From Phlebiopsis flavidoalba (lineage: Eukaryota > Basidiomycota > Agaricomycetes > Polyporales > Phanerochaetaceae): DNA of 64,000 bases. Of this stretch, positions 34,334-47,000 are shown one piece after another (the stretch's first letter is position 1; every line of letters begins with the position of its first letter). The notes beneath the pieces were generated by a model, which ran no database searches, was not told the origin of the DNA, and was given only the letters and a program-made list of their open reading frames with translations. Where the stretch lies: assembly GCA_035772785.1 (NCBI GenBank), contig JAOCPU010000006.1, positions 682,001-746,000 of the forward strand, given 5' to 3'. Position numbers and translations under genes: made by a program.

Positions 34334-36216
34334 TTAGTCGTCAGTAATGGGCAATCCTTCGCTCTCCCTCCACTTCTCCATCAGCGCGTTGCTCGGTAAC
34401 CCAAATGGATCGACGACCTTCCGTGCTACCTCGACACCAGCAATCGGGAGTTTGTCCGTATTTAGGAGCCCCAGCTAAAGCAGCACTACCATGAGCGGTC
34501 TTCATAACTAAGTCACAATTCGTACCTGGACGAGCGCAGAGGCTTGATCCCAATAACTTCCGGAGCATCCGCAGTCAGTCTAATTTTGTGCTGAGATGGA
34601 CTGAAAGCGGCTTACATGTGTCTAGAGAGGGACATAGTGTCAGTTCATTGTGACGTATTGATGTCTGAGCTTACTCGAAAGTCAACTTGTCGCCCCGAAA
34701 AAAATGCGACAATGCCAACAAGCGCCAGCTCGAGAGGCTTGCCCGTCGGTGCGATACCCGGTAAGAAATAATCGATTTCCTGCCAGTTCATGAACGTTCA
34801 TAAAAAAGCTACGCATCTAGGGGGCCAATCCTTACAGTAGTGTGCGTGCACTTGAATATCATTTCGTCTATTACTCTGTCCGCACCAACTGGACAAACGA
34901 TGAGAGGGTCAGTTCCATGGTTAAGTATTAGCACAGACCGTACCTGTGCGCGAGATGGTGATGAGTTCCGTGTCTGGTGGAGTAACCTACTAGAGTGTTA
35001 TTTCCATAATAAACACCACAAAGTGACAGCATGGACCCACGTTGTCTCTTGTAAAATGATACTATTTGAATTTGCGTCAGTAGCGAGACATAGCGCAGTT
35101 TTTACTGGAGAAACCTTATAGAAGCGGGCTAGTTCATCGTAGCCGCGACCTCCAGTCATTGTTGGTACGTGATTAACATAAGGTGTAGCAACCTTATCTC
35201 GTATATCATCGTGTGCAAGAGACCGCCTACGAACCTCAGAGCGTACCATAGTTGACATTGTCTCTGATCATACATTCAGAGTTAGCTCCACAGATAGCGA
35301 GGCATCTGACACACGTACTGAGAGCATCCCGATCGGCAAATTCCTTCGAATTTACAAAGGTAGTTGGCACTTGGAAGTGTACTCGTCAACTGACAAAGTA
35401 AAACTCACATAGAATGTGTGCAGCTCCCATAATCTTTCTAGCTCGAAATGATGGACCCAGTTGGCGCCGGAGAAGCTCGAGACTGCGTGTGTATGACAGG
35501 CTAACAGCAGACCGGATATATGGATCCACCGTCCCCTCGTGTTTGAGCCCCTGTAGTTGCTGTATCGGGGGCAAGGATACAAATGGGAAGGGTGGTGTCG
35601 CGGATACTCGGGGGTATGCATGCACAACGAGAGGGTTTGTACGTCGCAATATCGAGGTCGTTGCCTAGATCCACGGACCACTTTACAAACCGAAGCATTG
35701 AGGTGCTCTTGGCTAGATGCGACATGAAACAAGGGTTCTGGCGGATACGATGACATTAGCGATACATGAAGAAATCATTTTCGCAGACTGACGGTACAAA
35801 CGTACCCCGTTGAATACTTGATGAGCAAATCTTCACCATTTGACAGATCCGGGCAGTAATGAATGCTTGCTCGCAGGCTGGATGGAGCTATCTCTCCTAA
35901 AATCAAGCTTATACTTATGACGGAGCCCATAGGTGATTAGAGACCAAGCGCGATTTTTGTCAGGGTCAATCTCGAGAATATCCTTGTGTATATCCTTGCA
36001 TGATCATCCTCGGGTTGATCGAAGATAACGTGAGCAACATCGTAGCCCTCCTCTGCAAGCTAAGAACAGATGTCATAAGGATCTCTCTCAATACGTGGAC
36101 TAACGACTGAACTTCACCTGCTTGCACCATCCGAACTGATCATGTGGGCAAAGAACTACCAGAAGAGGTGCCCTGGTTACTGAAGAGACGGTATTGGGAT
36201 ACACAGTGGTCATCAT
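34334..36216 (-). CDS. dienelactone hydrolase-like protein fused to a SnoaL/NTF2-like domain
   Basis: The N-terminal half reads as a degenerate alpha/beta hydrolase: RAPLLVVLCPHDQFGW, LAEEGYDVAHVIFDQPEDDH, LVVHAYPRVSATPPFPF, SYTRSLELLRRQLG. After a WELHTFY link comes a SnoaL/NTF2-like ester-cyclase domain: VATPYVNHVPTMTGGRGYDE, PPDTELITISRTVGADRVID, MIFKCTHTTEIDYFLPG, WDQASALVQVGLL and LPIAGVEVARKVVD, ending GLPITDD-stop. This architecture occurs in fungal proteins labelled carboxymethylenebutenolidase. The substrate is unknown. Introns are numerous; frame breaks lie around 35700-35500 and 35260. The start used is the first ATG of an MMTTVYPNTVSS pair. I could not see a full catalytic Cys-Asp-His triad in the hydrolase part. 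Confidence 0.7.
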
Positions 36217-36453
36217 GCGTGAATGACTTGGTGAAATGAACACGGTTGGAAGCAAGAAACAGGCTAGTATCTTCCGTATCATATAGTTACTCACCGAGAG
36301 ATAATGACGTACCGTAGATTACCGATTACGGCGAGATCTTTCACGCGTTTATTGGGTGGTCCTTGGGAAAATCCTTGGTAGTAGTTATAGGAATAATAAG
36401 GAACATCCTAAAGTAAGATGCCTGAGAGCCCGGACCAAGGATTGCTCAGCCGA

Positions 36454-37091
36454 TCAGTTTGGGTGGAACAGTATTACGTTGAACCAAGACACACGGGCAA
36501 AAGAAACGGACAGAGAAGACACCAGCCGGACTGAATATATAGCATCTAGAAGGTTCAGACGGGCGTTGAGGATAAATATGGCCAACGACCCTACGAAGCC
36601 CAATACACTCATTAATGCCATCACAAGAGGGACTCGGATTATACCGATAGCACTTGCTGGACCGGAGGCCAGACACTAGGAAGCACAGGGTTGATAAGCA
36701 ACAATGAGTAAAGCGCACAGGTAGAGACAATGCAATGATGATAGATGTCCATGTTTTGAAAAAGCGATCAAAGGTGTACTGTAGCAGCCGAGCAAAGCTA
36801 TGGATGGTCGAGGGTGCACGTCATGAGAGGGTGTTATATTCAGCCCAGAATCTTGTCGTGGGTAGACTCTATCGGAGTAACGCCGCTACTTTGGCGTCCT
36901 CGGCTGCGAGATATACGGGAGTTGGTAAAGGGAGTAAGGTGTAATGCCAATTCCACATCGGCTTCGGTTTCTTCGACGATTGGGGTATACGGTGGTGGAG
37001 GTTTTCTCATCTTCATCCTCAAACTCCATAGGTCGATACCAGCGAGCAGCTGATGAAGCGCCGTCGATCCATTGTAACGTTCGAACGTCAA
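36454..37091 (-). CDS. uncharacterised multi-pass membrane protein
   Basis: No family is recognised. A polar leader includes KPPPPYTPIVEETEADVELA, a Pro-Tyr-rich sequence that could bind adaptors. It is followed by DRFFKTWTSIIIALSLP, LLINPVLPS, IGIIRVPLVMALMSVLGF, SLAIFILNARL and VSSLSVSFACVSWFNVILF. That suggests three or more membrane spans. Two frame breaks near 36660-36710 are needed to connect the spans. The stop is TGA at 36456-36454. The start is not resolved; MTFERYNG near 37091 is a possibility. It lies between the hydrolase fusion and the DIL/ankyrin gene on the same strand. Confidence 0.35.
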
Positions 37092-37136
37092 CTTCCCGCA
37101 TCTTTTGACTACGAAGTTTCCAACCTAAGGCACCTG

Positions 37137-40030
37137 TTAAGCCGTAGCTGGCTCGACTGAACTGCGCGGAGGTTCGAGAACGGTAGAGTCGCTGCGGGTT
37201 CTTGATACCGCCGGAGCGCTCTTGGACGGAACCGCACCAAGCAACCTAGGATCGGAAGGCATCACCAGGGGCAACATGTGTCGCGAGTCCATCAGTTCCC
37301 CAAGAGTCTCTGGGGCTTTGGCAGGTTCCCAAGCTGACTTCTCTTGTTGACGATCAAAGAGCATATCGATTCCAACTTGCGCGCGGGAAATCCTCTAGTG
37401 AGGGGGAAGGCGGTGCGCTGTCAGGAAATGCGTTTCCATCTGACATGGGTGATTCGCCGTCCGCACGCTCCCCCGTTCGCGCTCGCCCATCTATGTTTGA
37501 GAGTTTGAATAGCCCTATCGGATGTGATAGCGGTTCGAGCCATACCTGCCTTACGCAAGGCCTCAACGCCCATCTTGATGCGATGCCTCTCCCACCCAGT
37601 CCTTTTTTGTAATTGCGCCAAATATTGAGTACATTCCTCGGTCAATTCTCCCTTCGTTTACTTCATATTTGTAGTCGCGGGACAGCTCGGCGCATCTGCA
37701 AGACCAACCAGTCAGTCGTGGCTAACTGGTCTTACATAAGCTCAGTGATACCTGAAGCGGATTCATGTGAACGCATGGTCTGAATGGTGGCAATGAGGTT
37801 GGGGAATTCACGTTATGGAGGACAGACACTGGGCGAAGAATCGTGTAAGTGCGTAAAACGCCCGTAGTAGCGCACCATTATACCTGGAGCCAGTTGAGTA
37901 AAAATCCTTGACGGGAGAGGAAGTGTGCGGCGACGCCTCGCGGGAGTTCCATGTTGCCTATCCATTCTTCGATCGCGCCGATGTTCATGCTGATTTGTAC
38001 GGCACGAGATCTGGGCCCTACTAGTTATGATATAGTCCAGAGATGAGAGATATCACTCACGACATAGATATTTCTTTCGTGTAAGAACACGATTGAACAT
38101 CTCACACCTAGGATTTTATTAGTGGCTCGAGCGTGGTTGATAAACATTTGTGGCATACATGCGGCCCAATACATGACCTGTGACCAGAGTTTGGACGATT
38201 AACGCAGGGTTAATGTCAGACAGCACAAGGAGCGTATGTAGCGCGGTCATGAATGAAGTGACGTCTTGAGGGGAAGGAGAAGATGGCGAGTCACTTGAAC
38301 CACCGTTCAGAGGTCCAGATGGACGGACGGCCGCGACCAAAACGTCTGCTGCTCAGAGAAGCGTAAAATTTCGCCGAGGCAGTACTTGGAGGTTGTGTGG
38401 GTGGTCTACTGGGTCAGCAGAAGCAAGTGGTCCCCAGCCGCGTGAGAGAGCCAGACTTGGGAGGGGAAGTTGCTTGAGGATTGAGTGATGGGGCTTCGGT
38501 CTTAGTAGTTTGGGAACGTCCGTAAAATAGACCACTCGGACTCGAACTGAACTGAGTCAAACTCGCTGATAGGGGAGAGTAGTCGAGAAGAGCTGCATCT
38601 AGCATGCCATCTATTCTCCGCTCGGCGAAGCGGATGATGAAGACTAGTAATGTTCTGTGAGAATAGCATTGGGATAAAAATAAGGCACATACCGAACACT
38701 GAGTTTAGAATCTCCTCAATGAGAGTGTAGGACCCTAGCATTTCGCAGGTTTCTTTCAGCGCCTCGTCACAGCGCATGAGGCATGGTGCAGCCAGACGGT
38801 AATGTTATATAGCCAGGAGAAAACGAGACAGCTGAGATCCTCGCCCCGATTCTGATTTTATCAACAAATGAGGAAGTTGTAGCCAAGAGGAAGCTTGCTG
38901 GACTTACAAAAAATGTATCCTCTATGGCGTCGGTTGCTTCAATTACGAGCTCTTCCAGCCAGTCATCGTCACAATTTAAACAGGCAAACCGTGCTAACAT
39001 ATACAAGCGCGTTGGCGGGCTCCGCATTTCGTATGCTAGGCGGGAAAGTCTATGATCAGACTTTGGAATATGTCCGGTAACGAATGAGGCGCGAAGACCA
39101 GCATGGAGGTGTAATCTGGCGAAGGGGTCTAAACATAAATGAGCATGACCTGAGTCATGGGATAGAGGGCTTGACACGAACAATACTAACGAATACGTCT
39201 TGGTCGTCTGGCAACGTGCCATTGTCGTCATCTGAGGTATCGCTGAGTGAATCTTCGTCTATATACTCACCCCACCAGAACGGAGAAATATCAAGGACTT
39301 ACCTTGCTGACACTCTCCTGTACGGCTTTGCGTTTGGAAAGCTGTAATGCTTTCCTTTCAAGCACCTTCCTCCGCTCCTCCATACGGCCCCCGGTCCATC
39401 CTTGTTCGCGCATGGCTTCTTCCAATAGTAGGCGTACATCCTCTCTGCCAGGTAGAATGGAATGAGCAGTCACGATATCCAATGCAGTAAGATGCCGGCG
39501 GGTTTGAGTGAAGGGGGAAACAGCCATGAGTCAGCAGATGTGACACAAGAGTCGGTGGGGCCAAGAGGGCGGCATGGTTGAAGCGAAATCCATCCAGCTA
39601 AGCGAGAGAATGAAGAGCTAGTAGCGTGTATTGATGCACGAAATCATACCAAAATGATCGGGTAGATTCAGTCAGCCCTTTCAGCTATGAGCTGCCGCAC
39701 ACATTCCTCCCGCTCTACATCTATGTCACTTCCCGAGTCCCAAATCCAAGGATTGTGGTACTGATTAGACCCAGGCCGTCATCGTCCTGTCTTCCAAGGT
39801 CCACGTGAGGCTGCGCGTGGGGATCGGCGAGCAGAGATACGATAGAAGATGTGAAGTCGGCAAATACGCAGGCTCGCGTGCGTGAGGCAATGATTCACAA
39901 GCTCACTCTTCTGTGAAGGCGAAAAGACCAATGTTCGACGAGAGCAGATGAGCGAGCTGAGGATGGGGGTAGGATACAAAGTGAACTGAAGATCCGGCTC
40001 ACACTTGAGGTAATCATCCAAGTCCATGCA
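37137..40030 (-). CDS. ankyrin-repeat protein with DIL (dilute) domain
   Basis: The upstream part contains ankyrin-like helices: ALLAPPTLVSHLLTHGC, then HLTALDIVTAHSILPGREDV, LLLEEAMREQGWTGGRMEE and a Lys/Arg-rich helix. Before it are REECVRQLIAERAD and GLGLISTTILGFG. The middle has SFMTALHTLLVLSDINPALI, GAIEEWIGNMELPRGVAAHF and LLNWLQ, and near the end ECTQYLAQLQK followed by RIKMGVEALRKAG, all of which are DIL-domain signatures as in class V myosin tails. The C-terminus is TLGELMDSRHMLPLVMPSDP...-stop. Fungal proteins of this kind are thought to interact with cortical or Ras-like partners; the function here is inferred. The 5' end is unresolved: MDLDDYLKCEPDLQF near 40030 is provisional. 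Many introns and frame breaks. Confidence 0.6.
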
Positions 40031-42060
40031 CCAGAGCCCACGAGGTCATCTGGCCGGCGACTTGTAGAGTGTCGGCCAGTAAAGGATGCGGGGTCGATTC
40101 GCGACCGGGCTCCTTGGTCGTACACGGGAAAGCTAGGATAGTGCGCGGTCTAGATACTTTAGTCCTGCGGTACAAAGGGCAGAGGAGTAGACGAAGTCAA
40201 GAAAACCGGCGAACAAAAAACGTTGGTCGCGAAAACCGAAAAGGCGGTTTTTACAATGTGGGAAGGGCAAAGTGAGCCCTTGCCTGCAGCTCAAGAGGTG
40301 GTGTCCGGCGCGCGGTCGCGTGAACAGCAACTTGCACAATGAGACTCGTATGGGCGCTTGGATGCAGCGTCTGTACCATGACCCTCCCTTACATTCTCTC
40401 CTTCTCAGGATACTCCTCCCGAGTTTAAAAAGTCCGTACTCACAGTCTACATTCAATCGCTATCGCCACCTGCCGAGAAGGAAGAAAACCCGAAACCACC
40501 CGAGAGAATCTGAAGACGAGTCTGGGGGATGACGCTTGCCTCTGCGGCTCACTTCGGCTCAGATCTTTCCCCTTGGCGACTATTCGGGCCTCAGAGTCTT
40601 CTGGTGAGAGCAAGCGCCAAACGATTTCGCCCGGATACAGAGGACGGGAAATTTGCTGGGAGAAAGCTAGGGGAAATTTAAGAATGAACCCTCGAAGCGG
40701 CAAAAGACAGAGCTGAAAAGACGAGCTACGGATGACTCTACCACATTTGGGCATCCAAGCGCTACACGCTTCAGTCTGCTGTGCTAGCAGAGCACAGAAC
40801 ACTCCATTCCACTCACCCACTGTCCCCCTAAAGCCCTCCTCTCTCGCGCGCGAAAAGCAACGCAATAGACGAGAAACTCGCGAGGCCTACACTAAGTGGG
40901 AATAACAAACGGTAGGCTATCGCCACAGATTTTTTGAGAAGAAAGACGGAAGGAAGAAAAGGGACATGTATGTACCGACGTAATGGTGGTTTGGAGGGTC
41001 GGGAGGCGAGAGTGAGGCGGGCTTTGAGGAAAAGTTGCTCAGCGTGGAGGTGTGCCGCTTTCCCTTTTATACCGGGATGTCGACTTACAACATGCGTCCA
41101 GTCATAAAACTTTTTAATGTTCATTCAGCAAGCTCAAAGCTGCTACTGCTGCCGCTGAAGAAACCATCAAGTCCCAACGAGGATCTGGTAAACCTACGCT
41201 CCCTTGCTTCCATCGACCTCACAATAGCGGTCAAAGGGCAAGAAAAAGGACAAACAAAAAGGCAGCCTTTCTGGTCGCAAGCCAAGACCAGACGGAGTTC
41301 AAGCGCAGTCTCTCCGGCACCAATGATCGTCAATACTGATTGTATCCCCTAGCTGCTGTCGCTGCGAAGATCGACTTCCTGAACAGCATAAGGTCTGGGG
41401 AAATTGTGTTCCAAGGCATAATCCTACCATGACCCGCCCATCGGCCGGTTAGTCCTGGGAATATTTCGAATCAATTCAACACTGTAAGTATATGCTATTA
41501 TTACCTACCGACCGAGCTTAGCTCTTCCATTGACAGGTTGCCGTGTCTACTGTGATCCAGCCGTGCGCAGGACACCCAGTCTACACAGCACAGCGTTCCG
41601 GCACCGAACTAAACGGGGACTCTACCCTAATAGTCCCTCGGGCGCACTTCTCAGCAGGAAAACCCGACACGCCCCTTGCGACTTGGATGCGTTGGAAACA
41701 ATGCTTATTGATCGCGACCTACGCATGAAACATGCGCCGCAGGCTGTATCCGCGCGGCCCCTACGGCCACAGTTGGGCCCAGGGGCCAACTTCAGTACAC
41801 TGCGCGTCGCTTTGTTACTTTACATGATGCTGTAATACCACTCGTTGTATTGCTACATATCGTACGGGTTATTTTATCGGGTGAAATCAGAGTTGGATCT
41901 TCGGCATGCGAGGACGCGGGCGTCTGTGTCGTATATTTGAATGCGCGTGTCTGCCCTAAACTGCGGGTTCTCCATAAAGTCCTCCAGCCCTTCTTCGCCC
42001 CCGAATACCCTATGGTCAGTGCACACCCTTAGTTCTAACGGTCGACTACGTGCAGCTAAC
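40031..42060. other. 2 kb stretch with no recognised gene
   Basis: It holds open frames of 70-140 codons on both strands without recognisable domains. The Lys-rich plus-strand stretch around 41230-41290 (GKKKDKQKGS) resembles part of a basic nucleolar protein, but no continuous reading supports it. It may contain the 5' end of the DIL/ankyrin gene and the GID8 promoter. Confidence 0.35.
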
Positions 42061-43157
42061 ATGAGGGCCAACAGCAGCCCACACAGAAGGTAGTGATTCG
42101 GCAAGAAGAATGGGAAACGGCGGGTTGCATGAAGTAAACGTCTCGAAAAAGTGAGCACTCAGTTAGTTTTTCGTTGTCTTCCACAGGATGAAAAAACATC
42201 ATTGGGAATCTCCCTCTGAAGCTTATTGATGAGAGAACGAAAGTATTGCATGTATTACCTGAACACCTTCATTCGATGTCTTGGTTTTGCTGGACGTCGC
42301 GCTGACATTCATCTCTTTGCAGTGACCTGAACCGCTCGTGATGGACTATCTCGTCATCGAAGGTTTCAAGTCTGCAGCTGAAGAATTTTAGCCGTGAGGC
42401 GGGAATGGCTGCACCGGTCGATCTAGACAGCATTGAGAGCCCCGTTATATGAACATTCGGGAGGCATTGCAACGCGGCGATGTCGGGGAGGCAATTGCCA
42501 AGGGTGGAAACGATCTCAATCCAGAGGTGAGCATACCTTCCTTGTGTCCCTTTTTTCTTCCAAGACGGGAAGAGGATTAAAAAACTTTTCATGCCACCAC
42601 TCTAAGACCTTCGGTCGGTGATGAACACTTACACCAAAACTTCAGTCTTCAATATGATTCTCTCGTCTTTGTAGAATTCTCCTTGAGCTTCTTACTGACT
42701 CTCCTCCAGATCTTAGACACAAATCCCGCGCTGTATTTCCGCTTACAGCAGCAGAAACTTATCGAGTTCATTCGGACAAGGGAAAATTGCGGAAGCCCTG
42801 GACTTCGCGCAAGCAGAACTTGCACCTCGTGGGGAGGACGAGCCCCGAATTCCTGGCCGAGCTGGAGAAGACGATGGCGCTACTTGCATTTGAGTCTTCA
42901 ACCCTCAGCGCCGCAGTCCATTCTGGAATTGCTTGTCACCCTGCGCAGCGGCCTTCAAGACAGCCGGCGAGGTGAAACGCGGCCATCTTAGGAGAGTCTT
43001 AGTCAGGGCAAAGGACGCCAAGCTGGTTTGGCCTATTGAATCCCCCTTTTGTGCTGGGCGAGACAATGGCTGGAAGAGCGAAAGCAGAGTTTCCAAAAGG
43101 TGCGTCGTCCAAGCGCGATTGGTGGACGCTGGCCTTCCGCTGACATCGGCGGGTTGA
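42061..43157 (+). CDS. GID8: GID8, CTLH/GID E3 ligase subunit
   Basis: Gid8 (TWA1) is a scaffold of the GID/CTLH ubiquitin ligase, built of LisH, CTLH and CRA helices. A first exon ends EEWETAGLHEVNVSK; after an intron comes the LisH part DLNRLVMDYLVIEGFKSAAE, followed by MAAPVDLDSIES and the CTLH part MNIREALQRGDVGEAIAKV. Then come ILDTNPALYFRLQQQKLIEF, EALDFAQAELAPRGEDEPEF, LEKTMALLAFES, KTAGEVN, AILESLSQG and KDAKLVG. Introns are short. Frame breaks include a G3 run at 42122-42124 and breaks near 42390 and 42450. The start is approximate because a break lies just after the first ATG in the region. The C-terminus after AEFPK is poorly resolved. Confidence 0.82.
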
Positions 43158-44075
43158 CTACAGCTTTGATCTCAGAGAGGGAACTCTTACAAAGCACCGC
43201 GCGGTAGCACTCATTCGTCATTCGGTGTATCGGGGTTGTGTATATATAGTGTACAATATTGGACTTTGTATCTGGAGAGCACCATGTACACAATGGAGCT
43301 GTTGACCCTCGAAAACTCGAAAGTGAAAAGTTCGACGCGAGTGTATGTGCGCAACGCGGCGTCCGCGAGGGCGGGGTTATCTCGTGCGCTGCGAGTGGCC
43401 CGGAGGATAAGCAATAGGGGTGGATACCGGCCCATCGATACGTAAACCGAGTGGTCGTACACGGGTGCGTCTGTGGCGCAGGCAAAGCTGGGTCCGGTGC
43501 GCGCACGAAGCTTCCGTTGCAGAAGGGCACGGGCGAAACGCGGGGGCTAGGCCGAGGCGGGCAGGAGCGGGAAGGCTGCCTTGAGGCGCACCACGGGCAG
43601 CGCCCGACGCCGCGGCGGGTAGCTGGTCCAGCGACGGCGGCGGCGACGGCGGGGACGGGGGCGGAGGCGATGGCAGTGGCGAGATGCGAGCAGGCTGCGC
43701 TGTGTTGGCGGGAGCGAAAAGGAACAAAGCGAGAGTCGTCGTCGCCGCAGTGTCCGGGGTCCTCCCACCGGTCGTTACACGTACATGCGCATATCCGCAG
43801 GCGTCGTCTCTAGAGTCCCGCACGCCTTCGCCTCCTTTGGGCGTCGTCCTCGTCGTCGCGTTGGCCGACATCCTCTCCTTTCCACCTTGCTGCGGCCTTT
43901 CATCTTCTCCCTAGCCGTGCGTTCGGGGAGTCTGCCGACCCCAGGCCTCCGACCAGCTCTGTTGCACAACACATCTACCTGTTTGCCTCCAGCTCTCCTT
44001 TCTCCCTCGACGACTTATCCAGACTATTCCTGTCTCTACGCTCGCCGCCGCGTCTGGTCCCCTCTGCGAGTCACC
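43158..44075. other. upstream region of the MAPKKK gene with a proline-rich antisense frame
   Basis: On the minus strand a 164-codon open frame (43871-43377) carries a proline-rich stretch, but no domain or conserved segment supports it. The plus strand 43870-44075 becomes C/T-rich ahead of the MAPKKK start, which fits a fungal promoter and 5' leader. Confidence 0.4.
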
Positions 44076-47000
44076 ATGTCGGACGAGGTCAGGTCTACGA
44101 CCTCAAAACCGCGAAAGCCACGTCCCCCGCGTCCTGATCGTCAACAATCCCGGGGGCCCGACTCGAGCGAAGAAAATGAGAACACAAATGCCTATGCTTC
44201 CAATGCCACGGCCATGTCTAATACTTCCTACCAAGACAGAGCTCCTGCGGCGGGCTCCTCTGTCGGCGTCTCCCCCCTCACGACGAATCTACAAGATGTG
44301 TCAAGACCCTTACCCATCCTCTCGTTCCAATCCTTCCAATCCTGCATTGTCTTCCCCTCCAGCACTTCGTCCAGGGCGTTTTTTGAGTCCACTCCTCCGC
44401 CAAGCACACCTGGCCAAAGCAAACCATCCGGAGGATCTTTGCAACGAAGGGACGCTGCGACTACAAGATCCTGTGCTGGTCCATTATTCTGACGTCTCTG
44501 AGACCATCACGCCCCCCAGCGCGAGCTCACGCCCCGGCATTTTGGATCGGCTACATTTGACCAGACCTGGCCATTCGCGAAGATCTTCGAATAATGCTAG
44601 ACCTGCCGTTGTAAGTATCTTTAGACTGGTACATGTGCTGGATCGTGACATCTTTTATAGTCCCCCACAAACATCCATCCCAGAGTCTTTACTCTTCTCA
44701 AACCAGCGGATGTCAGCGGAAGTCGTTCTAGCCCCCTTGAGCGAGTAACATTACTTGTCACCACTGACGCTGAACACTTGGTGACTGTGGATGTAACGGG
44801 TGCTAACGATGCGGCATTTATAAGAGAACGGATATTCACCAAGGTGCGTCTCGTGCGCCCTTCGAGTTGCTCTTGTGCTAAATCTACAAAACCTCCAGCT
44901 GCAAATTGATGACGATGAACAGAAACGATTTTCAATTTATCGGACGGAGATTGGCAGGTTCGCTATCAGCGAGGCATTGACTGACGAGGATCTTATGGCT
45001 CTTTATCGCGAACGTGGTGACGAGAGAGGCTCGATTAAACTCTTGGTGTCACACACACACGCTGCCGTTCACGAATCTCCTCCGCTAGCCGAACAGAGTC
45101 AATCTCTCTCCAATTTCATACTCCTCCCCCCCCCATCCCTGACCACTCCCCTCTCCTCTCCCCCCCCCCCACCTTTACTTTCCTCCCCCTCCCAGTACCC
45201 CCTGTGGCCTAACAACTACTGTCCGTACCTGCACAACTATCCACCTCTACGTCCACGGCAGTAAAGGTCAAAATCGAGGAGGGGTAGCACTTCTTCTGTC
45301 AGCGAGAGGCTACGCCTGATCAATCGGCAGGCTATGAGGCCTCTGTCTCCTTCTGATGACCTTCGAGCATGTCGAGCGGGAACCTCGCCGCCCTACCATT
45401 CGTGCTCGGTCCCCGCAGCCACAAGGTAACCCGTCAAAACCGCTGCCGCAGCCTCCACGACCGAACTACCCGGCCATTGTATGGGCGCCCTCCCTAGCTC
45501 CGGGAGGCATTGTGTCCCCAGAAACGCGCTCGAGTACGAAGAGACGAAATGCCATCCTTCAGATCGGATCCGACCCAGATGGGCAACCTCGTACCCACAC
45601 CCCCGTCGACGTCGCCAGAGGTTAGTCGATCTCAGGACACCTTTCAACCCTCCGTGGCCCACGCACATCCGTGCATGCAGGTCGGACGCGGCGCTGGACC
45701 GTGACCGTTCTACACAGCTCATTGATTTTGGGCCCGAACAAAGCGCCATTGCGGCGAAACCCGCGAGCAGGACGATGGTCAGAGGATGCGACGGGGCCCA
45801 AAGAAGGTCTTTCGCAAGGAGCCGGCGTTCTCGCGATCCAAACAAATTCATCTCAACAGTGCAGAGTCGGAGTCCCGGCGTCGCAATGGTGTAGATGACT
45901 GGAGTATAGTCTCCTCGAACGTACCGACAAGCTCTTACAAGAAAGAACGTCCACCAACTCCCTCCGACCCTCGCCCCTCACCATCCCGTCCTCATGGCTT
46001 CATCAACTTGCCCCCTCAGAGGCCTCCACCTCCACCCCCAGGCGGGCGAGGGACAAACGCACCAAAAGACCCACAGGCAAAGCAGTCCCTGCCTCGTACC
46101 TCATCTCGTACAAAGGTCCCCAGAAGAAACGATTCTGGTTCCGCTCCACAATCGCCTCCTCCCAAGACCATTGCCCGGGGGATGAAGAGTATGAATGATT
46201 TGAATTCGAAGTACAAACAGCAGAGCTCGTCTGCGAGGCTCCGACAGGGCGGTTCTCCCTTACCGATGAAGCCTGGACCGCCCAGCCATAGCTTCCCGTA
46301 CACGGATCAACTTGCGGCTAGTAGTTCCAACCAAACCGAAAGCCAATACTCGATCTCTTCATCGTATCACGACTCGCCATTATACGGTATGGAGCTTATG
46401 AGAACTTATGACGGATCACGATACCCTACCTTGTCACCAAGCTCTAGCCAATATCCTGGCCGCGCTCCTCCCGCATCCACGCAGTCTCCTCCTCAGCCGA
46501 GCAATAACACGTTATTCGCCGGTACAGGACCAGACCCGTATCCGCCGCGACCGCGCTCGGCCACCGGCAATGGACCCACCACTTCGCCTTATCGTTCTAA
46601 CCGTGTGTTACAGTCCCCCAATCACAACGAGTTCTCGTCGCCCGACACCCCTCAGCATCGACCGTCCCCGGCAGGGCCTTCCCATTACCAGGCTCCTGCG
46701 AACAGTATCGCGACGATGGGTACTACACACGGTACCGGCTTTTCTACTGGTACTGGCTTCGGAGGAGGAGCTGGGTTTGGCAATGGGACCGGCTTTGGTA
46801 CTGGAACAGTCGGTCCTGGGACTGGCTTTGGTACTGGGACCGGCCTCGGCACTGGGACTGGTTTCGGTCCTGGGACCGGCTTCGGACCACGACCAAACCC
46901 TTCACATGTAAGGCACGAGCGTTCGAACACAGACAATCTTGCTACCTTCGACTATGCCACCGGACGTGTGTCGCGCACACCACCGCGCAGCCCTGTCAGT

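Noticed and set aside
40075..40115. Hairpin GTCGATTCGCGAC as a tRNA T-arm
   Set aside because: It lacks the GGTTCRANYCC pattern and other tRNA arms.
43377..43871. Proline-rich 164-codon minus-strand protein
   Set aside because: Low complexity only, no conserved segment, and it covers the promoter region of the MAPKKK gene.
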